A DNA stretch of 64,000 bases, taken from positions 2,170,001 through 2,234,000 of the forward strand of contig OZ244982.1 of assembly GCA_965223115.1 (NCBI GenBank). The letters are read 5' to 3'. Under the pieces are notes generated by a model. It saw only the letters and a list, made by a program, of their open reading frames with translations. It had not been told where the DNA came from and searched no databases. Positions 18,209-27,648 of the stretch are shown in pieces. Origin of the DNA: CBDCUI01 sp965223115. GTDB lineage: Bacteria; Pseudomonadota; Gammaproteobacteria; UBA4575. Within the stretch, counting starts at the first letter, position 1. Every line of letters starts with the position of its first letter. The position numbers were made by a program, and so were the translations under genes.

Positions 18209-18370
18209 ATGGATATAACTGATATAGATCGCTACTCAATCAGCGTTATCGATGATAATACGCTAATGCTTACTGACACTGATACTCTGCAAACTTGGCA
18301 AATAGAGATTCTACGTAATATCAATAGCGATAATGAACCTTTACTACAGGCAAGCGAGCCTAACGATTAA
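18209..18370 (+). CDS. Possible small acidic protein (53 aa)
   Basis: An ATG-initiated frame of 53 residues, acidic (many Asp), rich in Ile, Leu and Thr, with no membrane segment. A GTG two codons upstream is an alternative start. I see no clear ribosome site. It is convergent with the FrnE-like gene, ending six bases before that gene's stop. The family is not recognised and it may not be a real gene. Confidence 0.3.
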   Translation: MDITDIDRYSISVIDDNTLMLTDTDTLQTWQIEILRNINSDNEPLLQASEPND

Positions 18371-18376
18371 TTCTGT

Positions 18377-18991
18377 TTAACTCTTAATCCAATTCTCGAT
18401 TTTCGATTTCAGACTTGTAAATGGTGTATAGCCATGAGCAAGCACCTTCACTAAGTCTTTATTTATACCAACTAACATTGGGTAACTATGAATTTTCAGT
18501 TGCTCACAAAGCTTAAAGTCTTGTTCAAGAAAATCATTAACTTCTTTTGCATACAAATCCTTTTTAAAATTATTTATATCAACAGGAAATGATTTTGCTA
18601 AATCAGTTAAAACATCTGCATGTGTGATATTTAGGTTTTCCGTATAAAAAGCCACTTGCATAGTGTGCATATATTCAAGTTCTTGCGTAGGTAATTGTTT
18701 ATGAAACGCTTTGATGGCATGGCATGCTGGCTTTGTGTCATATACAAAGTCCTGACCCATATCAAATGTAAAATCAAATGTTTGCCCAGTTGTTTTATTA
18801 ACATTACGCCATTGTTGTAACACATATTCACGCAATTTTTCATCCATGGGTTCAACTGTGTCTACGCGAAAAGGTGCTAATACTAATCGCACACTAACTT
18901 GTTTGCTAAAAGTATTTTTAAGCTGTTCAACTACAGGTGAAAATCCCCAACACCATGAACACATTGGACTTGCAAAATAGACGATCTGCAT
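18377..18991 (-). CDS. DsbA-family thioredoxin-fold oxidoreductase (FrnE-like, COG3531)
   Basis: A 204-residue protein without a signal peptide. The motif SPMCSWCWGF at residues 8-17 contains a CxxC pair (CSWC) typical of FrnE/2-hydroxychromene isomerase-like DsbA relatives, and the cis-proline motif SYPMLVG lies near residue 165. It probably works in the cytosol as a thiol oxidoreductase or isomerase. It lies 12 bases downstream of ggt on the same strand and may share its transcript. Confidence 0.83.
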   Translation of the reverse strand: MQIVYFASPMCSWCWGFSPVVEQLKNTFSKQVSVRLVLAPFRVDTVEPMDEKLREYVLQQWRNVNKTTGQTFDFTFDMGQDFVYDTKPACHAIKAFHKQLPTQELEYMHTMQVAFYTENLNITHADVLTDLAKSFPVDINNFKKDLYAKEVNDFLEQDFKLCEQLKIHSYPMLVGINKDLVKVLAHGYTPFTSLKSKIENWIKS

Positions 18992-19003
18992 TAAATAACT
19001 TTT

Positions 19004-20725
19004 TTAATGTGTAGTATTTGATGCCAATTTACCAACTTGAGCTTGACCAATACCACGAGGATCGCTGGCTGCATTAATTTGTTGTGTTTTTTTATTCCAG
19101 ACAATGGCATGCATATTACCGTAGCTACGTTGCAAGTCTTGCAGTTGATGACCCATATTCATCAGCTTTTGCTGTATTGCCGGAGTAATCGTGCCGCCTT
19201 CAAATTGAATTTGGTCTGGTAAAAACTGATGATGAAAACGAGGTAACTCAACCATTGCCTGTGCATCTGCCCCATTTGCAAACTCTAGTGCAGACAACAA
19301 AACCATGGTAATGATTCTGCTGCCACCCGGTGTGCCTAAAATTGCTACTCGATCCTGATCATATAAAAAAGTAGGCGACATACTAGAAAGCATACGTTTG
19401 CTAGGCTCGATCGCATTCGCATCATTTCCAACTAAACCCCATAAATTAGGATATCCTGGTTGGATAACAAAATCATCCATCTCATTGTTTAGCAACACAC
19501 CGGTTCCTTTAGCCATAAAACCAGAGCCAAATGGATAATTAATTGATAAAGTGGCCGCTACATAATTACCTGCTTTATCAATTATCGAAAAATGCGTGGT
19601 GTCTTGCCCTTCTTGTCTTACACCGTCGTTTAATTGTAGGGAATGATCTAAATAATTTTTACTCGGTGTAGACATTTGAGTATCAAAGTCAGCAAGTAAT
19701 TTCTCACTATGTTCTTTAGACAATAACTGCTTAACAGGTACCTTAATAAAATCAGTATCTCCTAAAAATTTAGCGCGTTCAGCATAAGCTCGGCGCATTA
19801 CTTCTACTAATAAATGTATACGCTCTTCCTGCTTTAACTTTGATAATTCAAAATCAGATAACATATTCAACATTTGCATCAACACAACACCACCAGAAGA
19901 CGGAAGTGCTGCGCTCACAATTTTAATATTCTTGTAATTACCCGTAACAGGTTGGCGCTCCTTAATTTGATATTGTTGTAAATCTTTTAATTGCCAAACA
20001 CCGCCTGCTTGTTGCACCGCACTAACTAACTTCTGGGCAATTTCACCTTGATAAAAACCATCTATACCTTGATCTCGAATATGTTCCAACACTTCTGCCA
20101 ACTCGGCTTGTTTTAGAATAAATCCAGGTTTTGGTGGCTCGCCTTGATGTAAAAATTTTCTTGCTGCAGCAGGTGATTGCAACAATGCCTCTTTACGTGC
20201 AGCAGCAAGTTTTTGATAACGTGCATCTGTGGCAAAACCATTACGTGCAATTTTTATCGCAAAACTCAACGTCTCACTTAACGGTAAACTTCCATAGTGT
20301 TTCGATATATGAGCTATACCTGCAGGCACACCCGGTATACCTGCGGCCATTGCACCATTAACAGACTTATCAGTGGGTTTATTATTCTCATCAAGATACA
20401 TATCCCTTGTGGAACTAAGAGGAGCAGTTTCACGCCCATCAATCATGATATTTTCATCACGATCTGCAAAATGCAATAACCAAAAACCACCCCCACCCAA
20501 ACCCGAGGAATAGGGTTCAGCTACGGCTAATGTCGCGGTAACTGCAACCGCTGCATCAAAGGCATTGCCACCACGCTGTAAGATTTCAATACCTGCTTGT
20601 GTGGCTAACGGATGGGCACTGGCCACCGCAAAATCTGGGGGTTGTACGTTTAATTCAATATTTTCTTGCGTGTGTTCGCAAGCAAACAAAATGAGAAACG
20701 CTACTAGTAAAATAAAGCGGTGCAT
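19004..20725 (-). CDS. ggt: Gamma-glutamyltransferase, lipoprotein-type
   Basis: A 573-residue glutathione-degrading enzyme that transfers or hydrolyses the gamma-glutamyl group. A lipobox (LFAC near residue 16) suggests attachment to a membrane on the periplasmic side. RGGNAFDAAVA near residue 52 and GLGGGGFW near 76 are family motifs. The autoprocessing nucleophile is the Thr of the TTHFS motif near residue 380, and the later PGGSRI block is also present. Both subunits are encoded in one precursor of normal length. Its stop is 12 bases from the FrnE-like start. Confidence 0.94.
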   Translation of the reverse strand: MHRFILLVAFLILFACEHTQENIELNVQPPDFAVASAHPLATQAGIEILQRGGNAFDAAVAVTATLAVAEPYSSGLGGGGFWLLHFADRDENIMIDGRETAPLSSTRDMYLDENNKPTDKSVNGAMAAGIPGVPAGIAHISKHYGSLPLSETLSFAIKIARNGFATDARYQKLAAARKEALLQSPAAARKFLHQGEPPKPGFILKQAELAEVLEHIRDQGIDGFYQGEIAQKLVSAVQQAGGVWQLKDLQQYQIKERQPVTGNYKNIKIVSAALPSSGGVVLMQMLNMLSDFELSKLKQEERIHLLVEVMRRAYAERAKFLGDTDFIKVPVKQLLSKEHSEKLLADFDTQMSTPSKNYLDHSLQLNDGVRQEGQDTTHFSIIDKAGNYVAATLSINYPFGSGFMAKGTGVLLNNEMDDFVIQPGYPNLWGLVGNDANAIEPSKRMLSSMSPTFLYDQDRVAILGTPGGSRIITMVLLSALEFANGADAQAMVELPRFHHQFLPDQIQFEGGTITPAIQQKLMNMGHQLQDLQRSYGNMHAIVWNKKTQQINAASDPRGIGQAQVGKLASNTTH

Positions 20726-20744
20726 TCAGCTATGAGCCTAATAT

Positions 20745-21227
20745 TTATCTTTTTACTTTATTTTGCAGCGCCTTGACTACAGCAGGTGAAACAAATTTTG
20801 AAACGTCTCCACCTAGACATGCGATTTCACGTACTAAACTAGAAGAAATAAAAGCATGCTCCTCTGCAGGCGTTAAAAAAATAGATTCAAAACTATCATC
20901 AAGCTGACGATTCATACTCGCAAGTTGAAATTCAAACTCAAAATCTGAAACAGCACGCAAGCCTCTTAAAATTGTTTTTGCATTTTGTTGTCTAGCAAAA
21001 TCTACGAGCAAACCATCAAAACCTTTGACACTAACATTGGGAATAGCTACCAACGCTTGTTTCGCTAAATCAACACGCTCTGTTAATTCAAAATAAGGCT
21101 GTTTACTGCCTCCTGTAGCAACCCCAACGATAACTTTATCGAATATTCCACACGCACGTCGCACCAGATCAACATGACCATTCGTTATTGGATCAAATGT
21201 TCCTGGATATACTGCAACTAGAGCCAT
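20745..21227 (-). CDS. coaD: Phosphopantetheine adenylyltransferase
   Basis: A 160-residue enzyme for the penultimate step of coenzyme A synthesis (4'-phosphopantetheine plus ATP to dephospho-CoA). The nucleotidyltransferase motif YPGTFDPITNGH is at residues 8-19 and the ISSSLVREIA block near residue 128 completes the active site. The length is exactly typical. It lies 40 bases after rsmD, the common rsmD-coaD pairing. Confidence 0.97.
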   Translation of the reverse strand: MALVAVYPGTFDPITNGHVDLVRRACGIFDKVIVGVATGGSKQPYFELTERVDLAKQALVAIPNVSVKGFDGLLVDFARQQNAKTILRGLRAVSDFEFEFQLASMNRQLDDSFESIFLTPAEEHAFISSSLVREIACLGGDVSKFVSPAVVKALQNKVKR

Positions 21228-21267
21228 TTACAGATTTTAATATGAACTGTCTTGCAGGTGGGGATTT

Positions 21268-21831
21268 TTATTTTACAACTTCGAACAGCGCGTAACGAAC
21301 TTGGCCTGCCTGTTTTTCACGCAAGCAGTACAACTCCTTATAATCCAGTAATGTATTGTTTTTTATGAAAGTTTCTGCATATATCAAACTTCCAGCAACA
21401 CATATTTGACTCTCGAGTAAGCAGGTCACAAGTGGTTCTAATAAATTACTTTTAAATGGAGGGTCTAGAAAAACGATATCAAACTGTTGCTTTAGTTGTT
21501 GTAAATAGCTTAACGCATCACTTTGTATAATTTCGATCTGTTGTGCTTGTAGCACTTGTTGTTGTTTTAATAACATTTCAACAGTAGCCCTGTCTCGATC
21601 GACCATGACCACCCGGCTTGCACCACGTGAAGCCGCTTCTAACCCCAGGGCACCGCTTCCGGCAAATAAATCTAAGCAGTTTGCACATGTTATCGTGTTA
21701 GACAACCAATTAAATAATGTCTCTCGTACACGATCTGGTGTGGGTCGAATTTCTGGATTATCAACAAATTGGATACGTCGACTACGCCAAGCACCACCAA
21801 TAATACGCAAACTATTCTTTTTTTGAGCCAC
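21268..21831 (-). CDS. rsmD: 16S rRNA (guanine966-N2)-methyltransferase
   Basis: Methylates G966 of 16S rRNA. RIIGGAWR lies near the N-terminus, then RPTPDRVRETLFNWL, the SAM motif DLFAGSGALGLEA and the catalytic DPPF. The start chosen is a GTG giving 187 residues; three TTG codons directly upstream are alternatives. The gene overlaps the end of the M16 peptidase gene by about 20 bases, implying coupled translation. Confidence 0.95.
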   Translation of the reverse strand: MAQKKNSLRIIGGAWRSRRIQFVDNPEIRPTPDRVRETLFNWLSNTITCANCLDLFAGSGALGLEAASRGASRVVMVDRDRATVEMLLKQQQVLQAQQIEIIQSDALSYLQQLKQQFDIVFLDPPFKSNLLEPLVTCLLESQICVAGSLIYAETFIKNNTLLDYKELYCLREKQAGQVRYALFEVVK

Positions 21832-23119
21832 CAACAACAATCTTTATCATTTTATTTAGTTCCAACTTTCGACTAAATGCCTCACGAATATCTTTTTTTG
21901 TTATTGCTGCAATCTTATCTGTAAATGTATCCAAATAATCAAGCGGTAGATCATAATAACCAATTACGGAAAGATAACCTAAAATGTCGCGGTTATTATC
22001 AATGCGCAAAGGAAATCCACCAATTATATTCTTTTTCGAAAGTTCTAATTCTTCATCGGTAGGCCCTTCAGCAATAAATTTTTCAACTGTCTCTAATGAA
22101 ACCTCTGCTGCATGTTGTGCTTGGTCAGCACGTGTTTGCAGACCTAACACGAATGGGCCATTTAGTTGCATTGGGAAAAAGTAGCTATAGACACTATAAG
22201 ATAAACCACGCTCTACACGAACCTCTTTTACTAAACGTGAAGTAAAACCACCGCCACCAAGAATATGATTGCCAACGTATAAGGAAAAGTAGTCTGGATC
22301 ACCACGCGCCACACCTAACTCACCCAAATAAACATGTGCTTGTTGTGAAGGATAGGGAATAAAAATATCTTCAGTAGGAAATTTCGTATTAGGGCTAGCT
22401 AAAGCTTTAGGTTTTTCACCTTGTTTCATATTCGATGCAATATATTCAGCGATATGTTTTGCTTTATTTGTATCTATACCACCAACAATGGTTATGAGTG
22501 CATTTTCTGCAACAAAATATTGCTGATGAAAATCTTTTATATCCTTAAGTGTAATTTTATTAATACTTTCTTTATAACCCAAGGTTGGTTGTGAATAGGG
22601 ATGATCTCCATAAATTGCTTTATAAAAGGTTTTGCTGGCAATATCTCCAGGACGTTGTTCTTCGTCTTTGATAGCAATTAAGGCTTGATTTTTTAGACGT
22701 TGAAAGTCCTTGCCAGGAAAACTGGGCTGTGTCAGCACAGAAATGTACGTCGATAAGGCCTGCTTAAATAAATCCTCATCGGTAAGAGTCCGCAGTGTAA
22801 CTGTAGAGCGATCCAAATGCACACTCGCTCCAAATCGTGCACCCACGTCTTCAAATTGTTCTGCTACGGCATCGGCATCAAGCTTAGCATAACCTGCGTT
22901 TAACAAACTATGCGTCAGTTGTGACAAGCCTGCAAGTTTTCCATCACGTCCACTACCTGCGTCAAATGTAACAGCAATGTCCGCCATAGGTAATTCAGGA
23001 GCAGCCACAAATAATGTCCTAACTCCATTTTCTGACTGCCATTGTTGAATGTCTGGTGATGCAAAAACTGGACTAGTAATTATCAAACACAAAATAAGTA
23101 TGTAAGACTTCAAATTCAT
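21812..23119 (-). CDS. M16-family peptidase-like protein, probably non-catalytic subunit
   Basis: A 435-residue protein with a signal peptide (cleavage after VFA near residue 21). It has the insulinase fold, but the HxxEH zinc motif is replaced: the corresponding stretch reads QLTHSLLNAG, lacking the catalytic Glu and the second His. The glycine-rich region GGGGFTSRL typical of the partner subunit is present. It likely forms a periplasmic heterodimer with the catalytic M16 protein encoded 34 bases upstream. Paired genes of this kind next to ftsY are common in gammaproteobacteria. Confidence 0.88.
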   Translation of the reverse strand: MNLKSYILILCLIITSPVFASPDIQQWQSENGVRTLFVAAPELPMADIAVTFDAGSGRDGKLAGLSQLTHSLLNAGYAKLDADAVAEQFEDVGARFGASVHLDRSTVTLRTLTDEDLFKQALSTYISVLTQPSFPGKDFQRLKNQALIAIKDEEQRPGDIASKTFYKAIYGDHPYSQPTLGYKESINKITLKDIKDFHQQYFVAENALITIVGGIDTNKAKHIAEYIASNMKQGEKPKALASPNTKFPTEDIFIPYPSQQAHVYLGELGVARGDPDYFSLYVGNHILGGGGFTSRLVKEVRVERGLSYSVYSYFFPMQLNGPFVLGLQTRADQAQHAAEVSLETVEKFIAEGPTDEELELSKKNIIGGFPLRIDNNRDILGYLSVIGYYDLPLDYLDTFTDKIAAITKKDIREAFSRKLELNKMIKIVVGGSKKE

Positions 23120-23153
23120 AATATTTTTTTAAAAATTAGATTTTATATTAAGA

Positions 23154-24521
23154 TTATCGTATAGGTTGTGCTGTAACATTTGCTGTCTGCAAATCACTTG
23201 CTAATGGATTTAATACAGCAACTGTTAAACCTTGATCAACTAAATATTTACGCGCAACTTGTCGCACTTGTTCTGCAGTGATGGCATTAATTTTTTCACT
23301 ATACTCAGCCATTACTTGCCAACCCAAACCCACTGTCTCTAAACTGCCAATTACTGTTGCTTGGCGTTGTACTGAATCCTGTTGGTATACCTCACCTGCA
23401 ATTACTTGAGCTTTGACACGTGCTAATTCTTTTTCATCTACTAAACTATCTTGCAAATCTTTAATTTCTTCAGCAAGAGCTGCCTCGACTTCTTCAATGC
23501 TATGTTTATCGGAAGGTGTTGCATCAAATAAAAATAATGTGGGATAACGAGCATACAAGTTGTAGCCAGCACCAGCACTGGCTACTAATTCCTTATCTCG
23601 CACCAGTCGTTTGCTTAATCTTGCGCTCCGCCCTCCATCTAGGATGCCTGCAAGCACAGATAAGGCATAGGGTTCCCAATCTTCTTTAGCAGTAGCTAAT
23701 GAAGGCACTTTATAACCCAACATAAGATAAGGCAGCTTAGCAACAGCTTGTACCGTAACTCGGCGTACACCCGTTTGCGGTTGTTCTAGTCTAGGTTTGC
23801 TGGCTTTAATCTGACGTGGTTGTAGTCTAGCGAAATATTTTTCTGCTAATGCAAATACATCCTCAGGATCAACATCGCCCACTACTACTAAAGTCGCATT
23901 ATTAGGCGTGTACCATCGCTGGTACCAAGTTTGTAAATCCTCTAATTTGAGATTATCTAAGTCATTCATCCAACCAATTATAGGGTGATGATAGGGACTA
24001 TTGTTAAATGCCGTAGCATACAGCTGCTCATAGACTAAGGCATTTGGATTATCGTCTGTACGCAGCCGCCTCTCCTCTTTTACAACCTCAAGCTCACTTG
24101 CAAACTCTTCAGGCGCCAAAATTAAATTCAGCATGCGGTCTGATTCGAGCTCAAAACTAACTTCCAACTTACTTTTTTCCATTAGCTGGTAATAAGCCGT
24201 GTAATCACGACCAGTAAACGCATTATCGCGTGCACCGATTTCTGCTACAGTTGAAGAAAAGGTTCCAGATGGGTGTTTTTCTGTGCCTTTGAACATCATA
24301 TGTTCAAGCACATGTGAAACACCTGTAATACCACTATGCTCCTGTGCTGACCCAACACGGTACCATATTTGTGAAATCACAACTGGAGCACGATGATCTT
24401 CTTTGACAATGACTTTCATCCCATTGTCAAATATTTTCTCGTGAGTATTTAACTGCTTGCCTTGGAGGCTAGGCACCAGCAATAAACTTATACAAAATGT
24501 GATAATTTTTGTTGTTTGCAT
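23154..24521 (-). CDS. M16-family zinc metallopeptidase, catalytic subunit
   Basis: A 455-residue exported peptidase with a signal peptide of about 21 residues. The inverted zinc motif HVLEH (HxxEH) is at about residues 69-73, with the third ligand Glu downstream in the ELEVVKEERR region. It heads a five-gene minus-strand run (M16 catalytic, M16 partner, rsmD, coaD, ggt) and is divergent from ftsY with 94 bases between. Substrates of this bacterial pair are not established. Confidence 0.92.
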   Translation of the reverse strand: MQTTKIITFCISLLLVPSLQGKQLNTHEKIFDNGMKVIVKEDHRAPVVISQIWYRVGSAQEHSGITGVSHVLEHMMFKGTEKHPSGTFSSTVAEIGARDNAFTGRDYTAYYQLMEKSKLEVSFELESDRMLNLILAPEEFASELEVVKEERRLRTDDNPNALVYEQLYATAFNNSPYHHPIIGWMNDLDNLKLEDLQTWYQRWYTPNNATLVVVGDVDPEDVFALAEKYFARLQPRQIKASKPRLEQPQTGVRRVTVQAVAKLPYLMLGYKVPSLATAKEDWEPYALSVLAGILDGGRSARLSKRLVRDKELVASAGAGYNLYARYPTLFLFDATPSDKHSIEEVEAALAEEIKDLQDSLVDEKELARVKAQVIAGEVYQQDSVQRQATVIGSLETVGLGWQVMAEYSEKINAITAEQVRQVARKYLVDQGLTVAVLNPLASDLQTANVTAQPIR

Positions 24522-24570
24522 AGATATCAGTAGTTGTGTTTGATGTTAGGATTAACGCCTTTTTAATATA

Positions 24571-24599
24571 TTCAATTTTCAGTTAGACCATACTATAAC
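24571..24599 (+). promoter_or_regulatory. Possible sigma-70 promoter for ftsY
   Basis: A TATAAC -10 hexamer (24594-24599) lies 17 bases after a poor -35 (TTCAAT, 24571-24576), which would give a very short leader before the ftsY start. The -10 is good; the -35 matches only half of the consensus. Confidence 0.35.
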
Positions 24600-24615
24600 A
24601 ATTCGTTCAAAATCT

Positions 24616-25563
24616 ATGTCTGATACAGGAGTTTTTTCAAGATTACGACAGGGTCTGTCAAAAACCAGCGATGCATTAACAGATGGTTTGTCCACAGCTG
24701 TACTTGGCAAAAAAGAACTTGATGCCGAACTTACAACAGAGATAGAAGATCGCTTGCTGTTGGCCGATATTGGTATCGATACTACTAACAAAATTATGCA
24801 AAGCCTTGCGACACGAGTACGTCGTAAGGAACTATCAGATATTGATGTGCTTTATGACGCATTACAAGAAAGTATTGTAGAAATACTTGCGCCATGTAAT
24901 AAGCCTTTGTTAATGCGTAATACTAGACCATTTACTATGCTAGTGGTCGGTGTTAATGGGGCTGGCAAAACAACGACTATTGGTAAAATTGCTCAACGCT
25001 TAGCCAAACACCGCCAATCCGTCATGCTAGCTGCGGGGGACACATTCCGTGCTGCCGCAGTCGAACAACTACAAGCTTGGGGTGAAAAAATTAATGTTCC
25101 CGTAATTGCTCAAAGCAGTGGCGCTGATAGCGCAGCTGTGATCTATGATGCCTATCAGTCTGCCAAAGCGCGTAATGTAAATGTACTTATTGCAGATACT
25201 GCGGGTCGTTTACATACACAACAAAACTTAATGGATGAGCTACAAAAAATAAAACGCGTAATGCAGAAAATCGATGCGGATGCTCCACATGAAATATTAT
25301 TAGTGCTAGAAGGCGGTACCGGACAAAACGCAATTAAACAAGCTATTGAATTTCATCAGGCATTAGATGTAACCGGACTTTGTATCACTAAACTAGATGG
25401 TACGGCCAAAGGGGGAGTTGTAGTCGCCATTGCAGATAAACTAAAGTTACCCATTCGTTATATTGGTGTAGGTGAAGCAGTTGAAGACCTGCGTGTATTC
25501 GATGCAAATCATTATGCCGCTGCATTACTTGGACGAGAAACGATCACTACACCTGTGTCATAA
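24616..25563 (+). CDS. ftsY: Signal recognition particle receptor FtsY
   Basis: A 315-residue SRP GTPase that docks ribosome-SRP complexes at the membrane for cotranslational insertion. The amphipathic N-terminal helix (FSRLRQGLSKT) is the membrane-targeting segment. G1 is GVNGAGKTTT near residue 114, G3 DTAGR near 197 and G4 TKLDG near 257. The long acidic A domain of E. coli FtsY is absent, so this is a minimal NG-type receptor. An unusual LVLEGGTGQN replaces the common LVLDAGTGQN. It heads ftsY-ftsE-ftsX, with 18 and 1 base between genes. Confidence 0.97.
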   Translation: MSDTGVFSRLRQGLSKTSDALTDGLSTAVLGKKELDAELTTEIEDRLLLADIGIDTTNKIMQSLATRVRRKELSDIDVLYDALQESIVEILAPCNKPLLMRNTRPFTMLVVGVNGAGKTTTIGKIAQRLAKHRQSVMLAAGDTFRAAAVEQLQAWGEKINVPVIAQSSGADSAAVIYDAYQSAKARNVNVLIADTAGRLHTQQNLMDELQKIKRVMQKIDADAPHEILLVLEGGTGQNAIKQAIEFHQALDVTGLCITKLDGTAKGGVVVAIADKLKLPIRYIGVGEAVEDLRVFDANHYAAALLGRETITTPVS

Positions 25564-25581
25564 AAATATCAGTACATCGTA

Positions 25582-26292
25582 ATGATTGAGCTGCAAAATA
25601 TCAGTAAACGTTATCCTGGCAATCAACAAGCCTTGGCCAATTTAGACTTAACTTTAGAGCAAGGTGAAATGGCATTTCTCACTGGGCCATCAGGTGCAGG
25701 AAAAAGTACTTTACTTAAACTTATCGCAGCAATTGAACGCCCAACCCGAGGACAAATTTTTATTAATAGAAAAAATATTACCCATATTCCCAAACGTAAA
25801 ATCTCCTCTCTGCGCAGACATATGGGTGTCGTATTTCAAGATCACCACCTATTGTATGATCGTAATGTATTTGACAACGTATCCTTACCACTACAAATTG
25901 CAGGCTACTCACATACCGATATTAGTCGTCGTGTGCGGGCCGCATTAGATAAAGTAGCTTTATTAGACAAAGAGCAAGCCATGCCGATTACATTATCGGG
26001 TGGCGAACAACAACGTGTAGGCATAGCCCGCGCCGTGGTCAACAAACCTGCAATTTTATTAGCGGACGAACCCACCGGAAACCTTGACCCAGAGTTATCG
26101 GCAGAAATTATGCAACTGTTTATAGAGTTTAACCAAGTAGGAGTAACTGTTTTAATTGCCAGCCACGATTTGGACTTAATTTCTCGCCTAAGAAAACGCA
26201 TTGTACGCTTACAAAATGGGAAATGCGTTGATTCTCAAATCCAACACGAATATAAACATAAAGCTATTAATCAGTCTGTAGCTAATAATTAA
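25582..26292 (+). CDS. ftsE: Cell division ATP-binding protein FtsE
   Basis: A 236-residue ABC ATPase. Walker A GPSGAGKST is near residues 36-44, the Q-loop is in VFQDHHLL, the signature is LSGGEQQRVGIARA and Walker B LLADEPTGNLD. With FtsX it couples ATP hydrolysis to activation of septal peptidoglycan hydrolases through EnvC-type partners. The C-terminus is slightly longer than usual. Confidence 0.96.
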   Translation: MIELQNISKRYPGNQQALANLDLTLEQGEMAFLTGPSGAGKSTLLKLIAAIERPTRGQIFINRKNITHIPKRKISSLRRHMGVVFQDHHLLYDRNVFDNVSLPLQIAGYSHTDISRRVRAALDKVALLDKEQAMPITLSGGEQQRVGIARAVVNKPAILLADEPTGNLDPELSAEIMQLFIEFNQVGVTVLIASHDLDLISRLRKRIVRLQNGKCVDSQIQHEYKHKAINQSVANN

Positions 26293-26293
26293 C

Positions 26294-27262
26294 ATGGCAA
26301 AAGCCAAAAGACCTCAACCACTTACCAAACCAAATTTAATTACCCGTTTGCGCGCCTATGCACGTGACCATTTACGGGGTTTGATATTTAGTCTTGGGAA
26401 ACTCTATCGGCAACCTTTCGCCACAACACTTACACTACTCATGATAGCGGTTGCTTTGGCGCTCCCAGCATGTCTATTTGTATTACTTAATAATTTACAA
26501 TCTGCTACTAGCGGCTGGAGTGACTCTGGACAAATTACTATATTCTTATCCACAAAAATAAATGAATCTAAAATTAATGAGCTACGCAAACAGATAAAGT
26601 CTCTCTCAGAAATAGATACGGTGAAATATATTTCTCCTGAACATGCCTTAAAAGAATTTAATAGTCGCAACAAACTTGGACAACTAATAGATGGTTTAGA
26701 CGAAAACCCTTTGCCGCCAACTTTAATTCTCTCTCCCGTTACTTCTGCAAAACAAGCCGAGCAACTTGATCAAGTTGTAAAACATCTGCGCTCCTTACCA
26801 AGTGTAGAACATGTTCAGCTCGATATGCAGTGGTTACAAAAACTTCAAGCTATCACTAATATAGTACATAGAACGATTACTATTATTGGAATCATGCTGG
26901 CTGCTTCTGTTTTATTAGTCGTTGGCAATAGTATTCGCCTTGATATCGAAAACCGACGTGAAGAAATTGAAGTTACAAAATTAATTGGTGCTACAGACGC
27001 ATTTATACGCCGCCCTTTTTTATACGGTGGCTTATGGTACGGACTATTAGGCGGTATTACGGCCTTATTGTTAGTATTTACAGTTATGTTAATAATTAGA
27101 CAACCTGCTCAGAATCTTATTGGTCTATACAATAGTGATTTTCATTTAATGCTCCCATCGTTTAAACAAAGCTTTGGACTCATCTTAATGAGCATCATAT
27201 TAGGATTATTTGGCTCTTGGCTCGCGGTAGGTCGTCATATTGCCAAGATAGAGCCAAGTTAA
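26294..27262 (+). CDS. ftsX: Cell division protein FtsX
   Basis: A 322-residue integral membrane protein with one membrane span near residue 50, a periplasmic loop of about 120 residues and three C-terminal spans, the standard FtsX topology. The ENRREEIEVTKLIGAT motif after the second span is the family signature. It begins one base after the ftsE stop. In pseudomonads and enterics rpoH follows directly; here 1.86 kb intervene. Confidence 0.95.
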   Translation: MAKAKRPQPLTKPNLITRLRAYARDHLRGLIFSLGKLYRQPFATTLTLLMIAVALALPACLFVLLNNLQSATSGWSDSGQITIFLSTKINESKINELRKQIKSLSEIDTVKYISPEHALKEFNSRNKLGQLIDGLDENPLPPTLILSPVTSAKQAEQLDQVVKHLRSLPSVEHVQLDMQWLQKLQAITNIVHRTITIIGIMLAASVLLVVGNSIRLDIENRREEIEVTKLIGATDAFIRRPFLYGGLWYGLLGGITALLLVFTVMLIIRQPAQNLIGLYNSDFHLMLPSFKQSFGLILMSIILGLFGSWLAVGRHIAKIEPS

Positions 27263-27427
27263 AGCACGATAATTATTTTAACCAATGTCGTATTAATCTT
27301 GCACAAACCTTAATGCACAGTACTAATACGTAATGCATATTACAGTATCCTTTTTGCACAAATCATCAGGCACAATCTTAACTGTACCCGCATATTCCTC
27401 TTGAAGTTTAAATAATGGCTTAGAGAT

Positions 27428-27616
27428 TTAATTATCTTGTATAGCGCTGCCACCCAAACGAGCAAATGGATAATTTCTTAACAAATCAATATAAACTTGT
27501 CTTGCCTCATCGAGGCTAGCAAAAGATTTGCTAATCTTGATCCACTTATCATTACGCATATTCATAACGTAATATGTAGTTTGTGGCTGGGTGATAATTT
27601 GTGTGTCTGTACTCAT
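27428..27616 (-). CDS. Small protein of unknown function, partner of the Nu1-like gene
   Basis: A 62-residue soluble protein counted from the ATG of MSTDTQ; a TTG six codons upstream (27634) is another possible start. Neither has a well-spaced ribosome site, so coupling to the upstream Nu1-like gene (14-32 bases away) is likely. The core reads like a small alpha-beta domain (YYVMNMRNDKWIKISKSF, then DEARQVYIDLL). I do not recognise a family. Confidence 0.45.
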   Translation of the reverse strand: MSTDTQIITQPQTTYYVMNMRNDKWIKISKSFASLDEARQVYIDLLRNYPFARLGGSAIQDN

Positions 27617-27648
27617 CCTTGAGCATTTAACCAATAAGCTTTAAATAG

